A stretch of DNA of 64,000 bases, from NCBI GenBank assembly GCA_020342235.1, contig CP073212.1, positions 1,612,001 to 1,676,000 on the forward strand. The letters are read 5' to 3'. A program made the position numbers and the translations under genes. The notes under the pieces are model-generated. The model was not told where the DNA came from, made no database searches, and saw only the letters and a program-made list of their open reading frames with translations. Below are positions 10,388 to 20,006 of the stretch, piece by piece; within the stretch, counting starts at the first letter, position 1; each line of letters starts with the position of its first letter. This DNA is from Saccharomycopsis phalli (taxonomy: Eukaryota; Ascomycota; Saccharomycetes; Ascoideales; Saccharomycopsidaceae).

Positions 10388-10595
10388 TCCATAAGTCCCC
10401 TAATAAATCTCCTGACTATCCATAAGTCTCTTAATAAGTCTCCAGATTATCCATAAGTCCCCTGACTATTCATAAGTCTCTCAATAAATCTCCTGACTAT
10501 CTATAAGTCTCCTAATAAGTCTCCTGACTTTCATAAGTCTCTTAATAAGTCTCCTGACTTTCCATAAGTCTCTTAATAAGTCTCCTAATAATCCC
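10388..10595. repeat. Tandem repeat, about 31-bp unit
   Basis: Imperfect copies of CTCCTGACTATCCATAAGTC and CTCTTAATAAGT alternate through about 210 bp inside the family Q element. The array seems to have grown after the element died. Confidence 0.7.
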
Positions 10596-10984
10596 AATAC
10601 AGAAATCCGATACCTCTTTTCCCCCTTTGACAGCTGAACCTATACTAGGGTCAGCTTCATTCGAGGTAGAGGATCCACTATTAAGTGCTTCTCTAAAGCT
10701 CCACATAATGTGATTCACAGGATCATTAATATTCTAATAAGTATCTTTGGGCAATCCATTTTGCAATGAAATTCCATTGAGAGCATCTAATCCATTAGCT
10801 GCTTTACTCAATACACCATTGGGCGAACTGTCTGGTAAACCACGACCCCCCATTAACAAGATACTGAACAAGACCAATGCCATACGGATCAAACTTCTGA
10901 ACGAACACCTTTGCCCATCTAGCATAACTGGTAGCTCTTCGCAACTTTTCTGTCGGGTGAAAAACAGCCGCGCTTTCAGGGTAA

Positions 10985-10993
10985 CTCATAACC
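10985..10993 (-). other. Primer binding site, initiator tRNA-Met half type
   Basis: On the element strand the nine bases GGTTATGAG follow the LTR end ACGACA with no gap. They are complementary to CTCATAACC in the anticodon loop of the initiator tRNA-Met found at 58428-58499. This is the half-tRNA priming known for Drosophila copia and yeast Ty5. The site is inside the gag frame (Q-V-M). The same nine bases follow a Q LTR end at 12350-12358. Confidence 0.65.
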
Positions 10994-11277
10994 TGTCGTA
11001 ATCTAGCACAGATCCTAATGGCATCCATATCTACTGTTATAGATAATTCATCTTCTTGTTACTATTCTAGCTATTTTCTGTCCTATTTATATTATTCTCT
11101 AAGATGCATTCAGTTATCCTTAACTTCTGATGTCTGTACCGGTGATCTCCTTAATGTATGACCCCACCGTCCATCCCCTTAATTTATGAGATCCCCAATA
11201 GGTCGATCTCCTTAATCTCTCTCAGATCTTCAACAGGACGATCTTCTTAATCTCTCAAATCTTCGACATCTTCAACA

Positions 11278-11485
11278 GAACAGACCTCCGTTATCTGTGA
11301 CTTACTTGTGGTGTTCAACCTCAACAAAAAGGTATACTACTAGAACAAAGGAGATATCCCGGACCTTAAATTAATATATATATATATATATATATAGGAG
11401 TGGAATTATAGACGCATCAATTAATATCGTTTTTGATTAAGGGGGCCTTGGTACCTTTAAGCAGAGTCATGGGATATTTGTTCGA
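11278..11485. other. LTR family R stub and TA microsatellite
   Basis: 11278-11326 matches the first 49 bp of family R in reverse. About 11372-11395 is a run of TA dinucleotides. No gene is visible. Confidence 0.5.
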
Positions 11486-12145
11486 GTGTTTTATGAGATG
11501 TTATTTCATCTGTCTTAAAGTGAGATCACCATTTTCATAAGAGCTCTGGGAGTTTGAGTTAGTTGAAATGAAATAAGCAATAAGGCCAGCTACCTGAGGA
11601 GCGGCAACTGAGGTACCTCCAACTGAATAACCTCCAACTGAAAAATCCTCACCAGTGGCAAAGAAATCAACACAACTTCCCCAGTTTGAAAAAGTGGATT
11701 CAGCACCCTTGAAATTACATGAGCCAACGGTTATTGCTTCTTCTGAACTGACCAAAGGAATTTTACAAGCATCCACATTGTTGTTACCTGATGCAAGCAC
11801 GACATGAACATTTGGATAATCTTCAAGAAATTCATCTAAAGATTTCAGTGCTGAATCTAGAGGTCTATTGTATCACCCTTATGGCCAACACTAATATTGA
11901 TAACGATACCTTTGTGATGAGACTGTAGACGATATGTGTAATAATCATCGATTGCATGACCAACTCCGTTTAAAATGTCATCCAGTGTAAAGTCGTCCCT
12001 AAACATTACAGGAATATAAAAAAACTTGTGCATTTGGTGCGACACCTTCATATTTTCCAGCAATAATAGCGGAAATAGCTAGTGAGTGATAAGGATTATC
12101 AGAGACAGGACGTTCCTCATCTTTTTGGTCCATATAAAGAACTTG
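11486..12145 (-). pseudogene. Subtilisin-like serine protease pseudogene
   Basis: Three frames together show an S8 peptidase. Near 12050-12130 YHSLAISAIIAGKYEGVAP matches the catalytic-His region (HGTxVAGxIAG...GVAP). At about 11900 VINISVG matches the conserved VINxSLG. At about 11790 ASGNNNVDAC matches AxGNxNxDAC. At about 11600 GTSVAAPQVAGL matches the catalytic-Ser box GTSxAxPHVAG, with Gln for His. The frame changes near 12020 and again near 11865, and the catalytic-Asp region and signal peptide are absent. It is probably a degraded copy of a cerevisin/proteinase-K-type gene (inference). The 5' side is cut by the 79-bp repeat and a copia gag fossil. Confidence 0.75.
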
Positions 12146-12199
12146 TGGCTAATGCACGAATATGTCTTTAAAATTAGACATTGGTTCCAAGGGAGCAGT

Positions 12200-12278
12200 T
12201 GTTGATGAATACCATTTGAGGATAAGGTTTAACCGAACACTATTAGAGTTAACATTCCATAATAAGGTTCAACTGACA
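12200..12278. repeat. 79-bp TG...CA repeat, copy 2
   Basis: Differs from the copy at 225-303 by only a few bases. It sits between the protease pseudogene and the copia gag fossil. No matching 5-bp flanks are seen. Confidence 0.5.
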
Positions 12279-12307
12279 ATGAAACAAGAATTGACTTATT
12301 TACACCA

Positions 12308-12904
12308 AGTAAATATGGAAGCCGTACAAAGAGAAGCTAGATTACAACAGGTTATGAGAGACCCTGGAAGCGTGGCTCTTTTTGAGCCGACAGAAAAGTT
12401 GCAAGGTCTACTAATTATGCCAGGTGGGCAAAATTAGTTGTTCGAAAGCTTGATCGTTACGGCGTTGGTCTTGTTCAGTACCTTATTAATGGGGACCTTG
12501 GGGTTCCTGATGATACACCTAGTGAGTTGGTGAATCAAATTGCAACGGTGTCTGATGGCATTATGGATATGTGTTGGACAAAGGAGTCTCACTGGCAGTG
12601 AACACGTTTATTGGACCACACGTATGTTCAACCAATCGGGAACGGTTCCATACACTCAAGGCTGAATATGAAACTATGACTTTTAACCAAGCTATTCAAG
12701 GTGCTGCCGTGGCGACACCAGAATCAAGGGCACGGTTACCTATTGAAAATCTTTTAGTAAGATATCGAGATTACTGGAGTACTTTCAGCAATGAAATGCT
12801 TATCTGTGCTCTTGCTATATGTTCATTAAGGCTTGATGGGGTTCCCGAATCAATATATTCAAGCCATGGTTAACAAATACGAACAACGGACCATCAATGC
12901 AGGC
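12308..12904 (+). mobile_element. Copia-like gag fossil with Q-type LTR end
   Basis: An LTR end of Q type (12308-12349, ATGGAAGCCGTACAAAG to ACAACA) is followed directly by the primer site GGTTATGAG and a degraded gag-like frame. KLDRYGVGLVQYLING matches FDPYGIGLVQYLVNG in the element at 8938-11277. The fossil is broken and ends where LINE-A sequence begins. Confidence 0.65.
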
Positions 12905-13989
12905 AATCCGCCACCGATGCAAGATCCAAGGCGGGCCCGCATCCAGATGCTCAAAATAGCCTCAGACGCAGCAACCAAAGAGTGGCAAGCAATGATCACC
13001 TCAACCAGTGAATCATTCCCAAACCACTATAGGAACGCACGCAAAATCAGCACCACTCCTTTCAAAGTGCACCGAGACAAAACCAAGCTCCTCCTCACGG
13101 AAGCACTTGCAGGCCCCAAGGCAATCCTCAGTTTGGCATCACAACTACTCAGCGGAAAGAGCCTCACAGACGGATCGTTGCTTAAATTATTTGGCAATGA
13201 TGACCCAAAGTGCAAAAGATGCGGGATTCACTCCCCCTCCATCATACATGACCTACGATGCCCAGAGCTCTTAGAAGCTAGAATTCTATCGCGCATTGAT
13301 GACATATTAGATTCCACTCATGGCATACGCAATACGCTTGGAAAGTGTTTGCCGACCAAAAATCAGTCCACAAAATCCTTGAGTTCTACCAGAACGTGTT
13401 GGAATATGATTCCTCCAACACATGATGAGATTCAGCGGTCACATTCGACAACAAGAGTGACCAGGCTTCTTACACAATCCATACAAGCACCAAGTGTTGA
13501 AGATGTCGAAGATCTGAGAGATTAAATGTTGAAGATGTCGAAAATCCTAGAGATTGCTGAAAGTGCTGAAAGTGTTGAAGGAGTTAATGCATGGTGATAT
13601 ACATCATGCATGATAAATAAGCTGGTATTGAGAAATAGCAATCCTTCAGTACCATGATATCATACTGTTTATGGTATATTAAGAGTATGAGGTCATAGTA
13701 TTAGCAATCTAATAAAGTTATCAGGTCATACTAATAGTGAACTGATAATAATATGAGGTCATACTAATAATGATGTCATGAGATAAAGATAACTGAAGGC
13801 ATCTCAGAAAGAATATAAATAGGACAGGAAATAGCTAGTATAGTAACAAGAAGATGAATTATCTATAATAGAAGATATGGATGCCATAAGGATCTGCTAG
13901 ATTACGTCACCAAGCACCAACAATATAACTGCCCCCATTGAAGTTTTTAATCCCAAGCAACCAAATGAGGGTTGACAAAGGGTTTTCTT
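12905..13989 (+). mobile_element. LINE-A 5'-truncated copy split by a Q LTR
   Basis: Starts in ORF2 at PPPMQDPRRARIQ and is nearly identical to the full LINE-A down to the 3' UTR. A family Q solo LTR (13495-13909) sits in the 3' UTR. The copy ends abruptly in its 3' UTR where the LINE-B tail starts. The ORF2 frame shifts at GIRNTLGK. The open frame 12833-13525 is therefore a chance fusion of gag fossil, LINE-A and LTR, not a gene. Confidence 0.85.
13495..13909 (+). mobile_element. Solo LTR, family Q
   Basis: 415 bp from TGTTGAAGATGTCGAAG to GATTACGTCA with a perfect 5-bp duplication CCAAG at 13490-13494 and 13910-13914. This copy fixes the true ends of family Q. A TATA-like AATATAAATAGG lies near 13810 and the gag start ATGGATGCC near 13878. 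Confidence 0.9.
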
Positions 13990-14271
13990 ATAATATAATA
14001 ATATTTATTTAAGGCTATAGCTATACTAGGCTCCCAGGGGAGATTTATACTTCGCCGTCTATGACTAAGGACGGTGCTGCTATATAGTCGTCGAAAGAAA
14101 ACTCTGCAACAGAGATAAAAAACTTTCAATCAGAGCTTGTAATATGTAAGGTAATGAGCATTGGAGGGGCAATGAGTTTTTCGCCTAGATCTTTGGAGGT
14201 AACTTTAGCCACCCCCTCCCCAAGGTACTAATTCGGTAGCCCTCCTAACGTGCTGTAACAAAAAGGGAAAA

Positions 14272-17200
14272 CTACCGGTCCAGCACCGACGAGTAGAATT
14301 CTATAAGATTTTTAAGCTTCGCCTTATCTGAGAAGAGGATGCGAGCTTGAGTAGCGTTGGTAATTCCTTCAGGAATCTGTGCTTGGGCTCGAGAGTCCAA
14401 TAGTATCGGGCATGTGAAATCGTGAAAAATAGATGGTGCAGCATCCTCACATCGGCTGCATGATGGGCTCGCTTCGGCATTGAATAAAGTCTTAGTTTTA
14501 TGTGAGACTAGGCTTTGGCCGCTAAGGAGTTGACTGATTTTGCTTAGTGCTCGTTTGGGCCCAACTAGTGCTTCTGAAAGTAGTAATGTTGACTTTTCAG
14601 TAGTAACTTGAATTGGACCTCGGCGTAGCGTTGTGTAGTGAGTCGGTAGTCGGATTTCATTGGAGTCAATGAGTTCTTGCCATTCCTTGGTTACTTTTTT
14701 CCTTGTAGCTTCTTTTAAAACAGAAATTTTTCTTTGTTTCAGCGGGGCCATTTGTTGTGTGGCAGTTTCCAGTTCAGTCTGATCTTGAATTAGTTGCTCT
14801 GCCCTCTGATTGATTCTTGAGGAGACGTCTTCAAAGGATCGCTGGTAGGGAATGCTGATGTTGAGGGCCGCGAGTGTCTCTTTGATGAGGGGATACGCGT
14901 GGAGTTCATTGTTTGCGACGCCTGATTTAATCTGCGTGTCTATGCTCTTTTGTATGGGGTTGCTGGGATTGGTATTAGTGAACCATCTGGTGCACTTGTC
15001 AATAGCAATTCGTTTGAGTAGAAGTGATAGTGGAAGAGAGCCTGACTCAATGTTGAGGATGCCAATCGCAGTTGGTCTTAGCATGCCCAAGGCCAGTCGT
15101 AGAGCGGTGTTGTGACATACCTGTATCTTGTTCCTCTGACTCTTGTTGAGCTTGAAGTAGAAGATCTCTAGTCCGTAGGATATTATCGGGAGCGTGCATG
15201 TTTTGAACAAAGTGAGCGTAGTAGTTCCTCTTGTGCCATGTGTAACGCGACTGAGTGTTTTAATACGCTCTGTCACTTTTTTGGCGCGGGTAATCGTAGA
15301 CTTGATGTGTTCTGTGAATCGTAGTCGTTTGTCTAGAGTGATTCCCAATAGTTTGACCACCTCCGATTCGTCTTTCGTCTGTCCATTTGGAAGGCGTAGG
15401 ACCGAGCCGGTGGTGTTGGGATGGAAGCGAATGTATTGTAGCTTTTTGCCATAGTCGAAACTAGTGTGGTTTTCTCGTGCCCATTGGTGGCAGATCCGTA
15501 GGCTCTCCGAGAGGGCCTTCTGGATCGTCTTCTGTTTGCCATGCTTGAAGATAGTAATGTCATCAATGAATCCTATTACTTGTACTCCATTGTCTGTGAG
15601 TCGCTTGTAGAGGTCGTGTTTGTAGATCATGAAAAGGATGGGCGATATGGGCGAGCCTTGTGGCACTCCGAACGTTACTGGAATCCACGATTCCGAAAGT
15701 TCATTGTTGATTCGGAGCTTTGTCTTCCGGTTAGTTAGAAAGCTGCTAGTCCAGTTGATTATTTCAGGGGGAGCTCCTACCTGTTTCATTTTGGCTAGGA
15801 GTATGGGGTGATTCATGTTGTTGAAGGCACCTTCGATGTCTACCAATACTGCCCCAGAGTGGCGGTGTTGGGATGGTAAGGTGCGGATTCCTGCTGTTAA
15901 CACACGATGTTCTCTGACTTTTTGAACTTGTTTGTACCGTGACACTTCGTTGACTAGTGACATGACCGCGTCTGTAGCGCAGTACCCTGCTCTGCCCCCA
16001 AATTGTCCATTTGGTAGCTTGATTGTTGCTGCAAGGCGCTGAGTCATGATTGATTCGTAGATTTTTCCCATTATGTTCAAGAGACTGATTGGCCTGTACG
16101 CCTTTGCCACGTTATAGTCTGGTTTTCCCGGCTTGGGGATTACCACTGTGATGCTTTCCTTCCACTGGTCTGGGCAGATGCCTAGCATTAGGCACGCATT
16201 GAAAATAGCTTCCATTTGGTTCGGAAATGTGTTTCCTTTCCATAGTTCCCGAATCTGTCCCACTGATATTTGGTCGGGCCCAGGGGCCTTTTTTAGCTTT
16301 AAGTAACGAAAGGAATTGTATATCTCCTCTTTTGTAATCAGGTTGATAGTGTCAGACGGGACTTTGTGTAGTGTGAACGTGTTCCGTGAGAGTTCTTCCC
16401 CTACAGAGATCTGTGGGTAGAAGGTTTCACTAAAGAGCTGAGTTTGTTCGTTATGCAGCTTGGACATCTTGTGGGTGATGCGGGGGGTGGAGTATTTGAA
16501 CGCGGTCCAAATTGTAGAGGAGTCCAAGGATTCAAGAAACGAGTTCCAGCAATCCGCCTTTGCTCTTCCAAGAATCTTGGTGAATTCCTCTAGGGCGTTC
16601 CGCCTCTGTGGGTCATTCATTGCCATTTTCCTCATTCTGTCAAATGCAGCTTTCACCTCTGGAGTTAACCATCTCTTTGACAAATAACTAACTTTTTTCC
16701 TTGGCGTGTGGTCAGCTATAAGCTTCTGGATTCGTTTTGTGAACGAGTTGGTGACCTTGTTGAGAGCCTGGGGGGACCGGAGTTGAAGCTTCGGCCCTTT
16801 GCGGTCTAGCTCTTCGAGTACTTTCAGCCAGTCAGTTTTGGAGTAATTAGGGAGCAGTAGAAAGGGGCCTGGGCCCCTAGTGCCCGAAGTTTTTATATTG
16901 ACCCTAAGGCCATAATGATCGGATCCAAACTGCATAAGTTTCGTCAGGGAACTTACCTTCCGAGATAGTGAGGGACTTGCAAAGATGACGTCTAACGTGT
17001 TACCTCTTTGATGTGTAGGTTTATCATACTCATTAAGGCAGGAGAGATCTCCGAGCTCAATGATGGCGTCAATAGCAGCAGTGTCAGATGTAGCACGTTG
17101 GCCCGGTATGATCCGGGAGGTAAAAGATGGGTGTGAGGCATTTAGGTCGCCCATGATGACCCCTTTAAAGCGGCCGCCACAGGAAACTAGGTGATGCTGG

Positions 17201-17649
17201 AGAGTCTCAAGGGACTCTGATAGGAGGTGTGCCGCGGATGTTGCCGGGGCGTTGTAGATGTTGATGAGATCGATGGAGAGTCGTCTGGATGTGATCTTGA
17301 TACCTATTATATCTCCTCCCCGTAGTGTATCAATGTGGTCAATCCGGAACTTTGGTGATGTTGATTTGATGATGTGGTTGCTAACATAGGTTACAACTCT
17401 GGGGCGGACAGGGGGTGCTCCAGTTGGAGCCGACTCCGTAAGCGCCTCGTTTGCTGTGGATGATGATTGGGATTCGGGGACGTCGAACATAGTAAAGGCT
17501 TGTCCTAGGTTTGTGAGGCCCCATGCACCATGACGGTATGGAGGCTCTTGAACCATGATAATGGCCTTTGAATTTTTGTAGTGATTAAGTGTTGCTTCGA
17601 GGATTGGTAGTTTCTTTTGTATGTTAATGGAGATAACTAATATCTTCAT
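14272..17649 (-). CDS. LINE-B ORF2: endonuclease / reverse transcriptase
   Basis: A 1125-aa homologue of LINE-A ORF2. The endonuclease shows SINIQ, MVQEPP with E35, GDLNASHPSF and GSDHYGLRV. The reverse transcriptase shows YRPISLLN, VDIEGAFNN, GVPQGSPISPILF and FIDD. The C-terminal finger reads C-x2-C-x7-H-x3-C (CSRCEDAAPSIFHDFTC). It acts by target-primed reverse transcription, as known for the class. The ATG overlaps the ORF1 stop by ATGA. The codon at 15094-15096 (RxALGMLRPT) is CTG, where LINE-C has AGT. Confidence 0.92.
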   Translation of the reverse strand: MKILVISINIQKKLPILEATLNHYKNSKAIIMVQEPPYRHGAWGLTNLGQAFTMFDVPESQSSSTANEALTESAPTGAPPVRPRVVTYVSNHIIKSTSPKFRIDHIDTLRGGDIIGIKITSRRLSIDLINIYNAPATSAAHLLSESLETLQHHLVSCGGRFKGVIMGDLNASHPSFTSRIIPGQRATSDTAAIDAIIELGDLSCLNEYDKPTHQRGNTLDVIFASPSLSRKVSSLTKLMQFGSDHYGLRVNIKTSGTRGPGPFLLLPNYSKTDWLKVLEELDRKGPKLQLRSPQALNKVTNSFTKRIQKLIADHTPRKKVSYLSKRWLTPEVKAAFDRMRKMAMNDPQRRNALEEFTKILGRAKADCWNSFLESLDSSTIWTAFKYSTPRITHKMSKLHNEQTQLFSETFYPQISVGEELSRNTFTLHKVPSDTINLITKEEIYNSFRYLKLKKAPGPDQISVGQIRELWKGNTFPNQMEAIFNACLMLGICPDQWKESITVVIPKPGKPDYNVAKAYRPISLLNIMGKIYESIMTQRLAATIKLPNGQFGGRAGYCATDAVMSLVNEVSRYKQVQKVREHRVLTAGIRTLPSQHRHSGAVLVDIEGAFNNMNHPILLAKMKQVGAPPEIINWTSSFLTNRKTKLRINNELSESWIPVTFGVPQGSPISPILFMIYKHDLYKRLTDNGVQVIGFIDDITIFKHGKQKTIQKALSESLRICHQWARENHTSFDYGKKLQYIRFHPNTTGSVLRLPNGQTKDESEVVKLLGITLDKRLRFTEHIKSTITRAKKVTERIKTLSRVTHGTRGTTTLTLFKTCTLPIISYGLEIFYFKLNKSQRNKIQVCHNTALRLALGMLRPTAIGILNIESGSLPLSLLLKRIAIDKCTRWFTNTNPSNPIQKSIDTQIKSGVANNELHAYPLIKETLAALNISIPYQRSFEDVSSRINQRAEQLIQDQTELETATQQMAPLKQRKISVLKEATRKKVTKEWQELIDSNEIRLPTHYTTLRRGPIQVTTEKSTLLLSEALVGPKRALSKISQLLSGQSLVSHKTKTLFNAEASPSCSRCEDAAPSIFHDFTCPILLDSRAQAQIPEGITNATQARILFSDKAKLKNLIEFYSSVLDR

Positions 17650-19394
17650 TTTAATTGCCGGCGACCAGACTTGGATGCTCCACTCTGGTAGGTTTTGGCT
17701 AGAGTTATTCTGGGACGGAGTTTCCGGGCTTTACTCTCAATCTCTTTTGCAATTCTTTCTGCCTTGATTGCTTTCCGGCTGACAGTGGCTTCGTTTGTTG
17801 ATGGAGTCGAGTCTTCGTCATTTTCCTGAGAGGGCTCCTCTTCCTGCTCCTCTTCTGGGTCTGACTGGAGCTCTAATGCTTCATCCATGTTGTCTTCCAG
17901 GTATGTATCGTCTCTCTCCTGGTCATCTTGTGGGACATAGTCCGGGTCCATGTCCTCGGATTCATTATCGGCATTGTCTTGGTGGGTCAAGGAGTCGTCC
18001 TCAGGGGTGATGTCCTTGACTTGGGTTTCAGGTACCTTCTCGCTATCTGGAGTAGCTGATGGTGGGGTGGTGGCTTGAGGCTGGGCCTCCAGTGGTGGAC
18101 TTCTCATTTGAGATTGACTGCGTGTGACTCTCCCGCTATGTTGGCTTGTGATTGGTTCATTTGGCGGACTCATGTGTTGCCGTTTTCTTGGATTTGACCG
18201 CTCTCTCGTGGCGTACACTGGGATGGGTGTATATCCGTTAAGGTAGAAACTTTGCTTGGTGAAGAAGGTAGCAGTGTCTTCATTTGGAAAGAAGACCTTG
18301 GCACAGTAAGCTTTTTCGTTATCTTCTGAGATATTGTCCCAGTCAATGTGGACATCTCGTTTGATGAGAGCTCGTGGAGGGGCGGAGAAGAGTGGGTCAT
18401 CCCATTCTAGTTTTTTGACTTCCTTTATGAAGAAAGCTTCAAGGGCGGCTGGTGAGACTTTGAGGGGGATGTTCCCCACGACGCGTGTGGCCCAAGGGCT
18501 CGGGTCGAAAAATCCCAGTGAATCAAAGATGGAAAGAACAGTATTCTTTGCCTCCATGCTCAATGGCTCGGAGACGTGGATTCTGATCTGTTTGGAGCGT
18601 GTGAGAGTGACGCGGGTAGCCTGTGGGATCTGTTCGCGGAAAGTGTTGACTTGTTTGACTTGTTGGTCCCTTTCAGCTTGAGAAGATGGGTTTGGATTCG
18701 GGTTCTGAATGTAGAAGAGTTTCCCTTGAGCGTACAATTCCCTTCCGTCAATACGGTAAGGTGAATTAGGGCGCCCCCTATGGGTTGGACGAGTTGACGA
18801 TGGATTGCTTTTCATGCCCCGGGCGGCTACTTGAGAGTAGCTGGTGCTTTTGGTGGATCTGAGTTCAGCCTTTAGTTCCCGGAACTCGTTCACTAGGGTG
18901 CTGCAGATCTGTTTGCATCCGTGTACATCTTTGGCAAGGTGGTTGATGTGCTCTGCGGTTAATTTTTGCCAAGATAATGTTGGTTGTTCAGAGCAGAGCT
19001 CCTGCATGATGCTGTTGGTGGTGATAATCCATGGGCGGATGAACTCTGGGATGTCTTCGGTAAGTTGAGGAAGAGGGATTCTCCGTGCGAGCGCTTTCTC
19101 AATCGACAGCGGTAAGTGGGATGTCGGCCAGACGGAATTGGATGTCGGTGATGGAGACTCTGTCCCGTGTTGGGCAGCGGAGCTGCTCTCAGGGGCAAAG
19201 TTAGGGGATTGGTGCGATGCAGTTGCATCTGACCATGGTTCCTGGATTGGCCGCCGCGGCGAGCCTGGGCTTTTTTCAATCATCCTGGGCGGATCTCCTG
19301 GGAAATCTGCTGATGATTGATGAACCGAGGGGGCCAAAGGCCCCTCGGATACTTCGCTTTCAGAAACGTGATTCCTGGATGCAAAATTTTCCAT
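17646..19394 (-). CDS. LINE-B ORF1 (RNA-binding gag-like protein)
   Basis: A 582-aa protein sharing its central block with LINE-A ORF1 (PWATRVVGNIP, FFPNEDTATF). It is longer because of a very acidic C-terminal stretch (about residues 470-545, rich in D and E) followed by a basic end (KARKLRPRITLAKTYQSG). No zinc knuckle is present. The acidic segment is absent from LINE-A ORF1 and may compete with RNA or hold a chaperone (inference). The first ATG at 19394 is the only start that fits, since Q LTR sequence begins six bases upstream. Confidence 0.8.
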   Translation of the reverse strand: MENFASRNHVSESEVSEGPLAPSVHQSSADFPGDPPRMIEKSPGSPRRPIQEPWSDATASHQSPNFAPESSSAAQHGTESPSPTSNSVWPTSHLPLSIEKALARRIPLPQLTEDIPEFIRPWIITTNSIMQELCSEQPTLSWQKLTAEHINHLAKDVHGCKQICSTLVNEFRELKAELRSTKSTSYSQVAARGMKSNPSSTRPTHRGRPNSPYRIDGRELYAQGKLFYIQNPNPNPSSQAERDQQVKQVNTFREQIPQATRVTLTRSKQIRIHVSEPLSMEAKNTVLSIFDSLGFFDPSPWATRVVGNIPLKVSPAALEAFFIKEVKKLEWDDPLFSAPPRALIKRDVHIDWDNISEDNEKAYCAKVFFPNEDTATFFTKQSFYLNGYTPIPVYATRERSNPRKRQHMSPPNEPITSQHSGRVTRSQSQMRSPPLEAQPQATTPPSATPDSEKVPETQVKDITPEDDSLTHQDNADNESEDMDPDYVPQDDQERDDTYLEDNMDEALELQSDPEEEQEEEPSQENDEDSTPSTNEATVSRKAIKAERIAKEIESKARKLRPRITLAKTYQSGASKSGRRQLK

Positions 19395-19400
19395 TTTGGT

Positions 19401-19645
19401 GTTTATGGTATATTAAGAGTATGAGGTCATCGTATTAGCAATCTAATAAAGTTATCAGGTCATACTAATAGTGAACTGATAATAATATGAGGTCATACTA
19501 ATAATGATGTCATGAGATAAAGATAACTGAAGGCATCTCAGAAAGAATATAAATAGGACAGGAAATAGTTAGTATAGTAACAAGAATAAGAATATCTACA
19601 ATAGTAAGATATGGAAGCCATTGAGAGAAACGCTAGCTTACGACA
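19401..19645 (+). mobile_element. LTR family Q, 5'-truncated
   Basis: Matches 13668-13909 of the complete Q LTR and ends CTTACGACA. It carries the gag start ATGGAAGCCATTGAG at 19611. It is joined head-to-head with LINE-B. Confidence 0.8.
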
Positions 19646-19661
19646 TATATATGTCCTTATA

Positions 19662-20006
19662 TGTCGTGGTTAACAACCACTGCAGAACAATTTCACCTGT
19701 ACGACGTCGGTGTCGGTAAGAACATTACCGACTCCCGGTGTTGATAAGACTGAATACTCCAATTCCAGTTATATTGGAATTGATATTATTGGAAGATAAT
19801 ATTCTGATAAGAGATGGAGAAAGTCTATATAAGGAGGGGTTCTCTTCTTATAGAACACACAATTCAACTGAACAGTTCAGCTAGATATTATATCTAGCAA
19901 AGCCCAATCCGGTTATCCAAATACTAAAGGAACAAAACAAATAATTAAGTAGTTTATAGTTCACATAATACTATGTCTATTCCAGGCGATACTATTAACT
20001 ACGACA
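19662..20006 (+). mobile_element. Solo LTR, family P
   Basis: 345 bp, nearly identical to the P LTR at 8294-8638, with a perfect duplication TTATA on both sides. The high identity suggests that both inserted recently. Confidence 0.9.

Larger units (their letters stand above)
8938..11277 (-). mobile_element. Ty1/copia-like element, family Q, broken
   Basis: Two family Q LTRs in the same orientation (3' LTR 8938-9349, 5' LTR 10994-11277) enclose about 1.6 kb of internal sequence. Next to the 5' LTR are a primer site and the start of a gag-like frame (MDAIRICARLRQVM, later YGIGLVQYLVNG). Next to the 3' LTR is the end of a copia RNase H domain (ADVFTKILADSKFNEL) followed by a purine-rich tract. 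The internal region is far shorter than the 4-5 kb of a whole element, and the element is heavily broken. The LTRs differ in length and the outer flanks do not match. Confidence 0.75.
13990..19396 (-). mobile_element. LINE-B, two intact ORFs
   Basis: A second Tad-like LINE, diverged from LINE-A in both ORFs but with the same layout. It has about 280 bp of 3' UTR, a trinucleotide tail at 13985-14000 and both ORFs open. Only a few bases separate the ORF1 ATG from a Q LTR fragment at 19401, so the 5' UTR is missing and this copy may lack its own promoter. Relics of the family are at 1457-1874, 32695-35425 and 37136-38703. Confidence 0.85.

Noticed and set aside
12833-13525. 230-aa open frame
   Set aside because: A chance fusion of copia gag fossil, LINE-A ORF2 and Q LTR sequence; each part is recognised separately.
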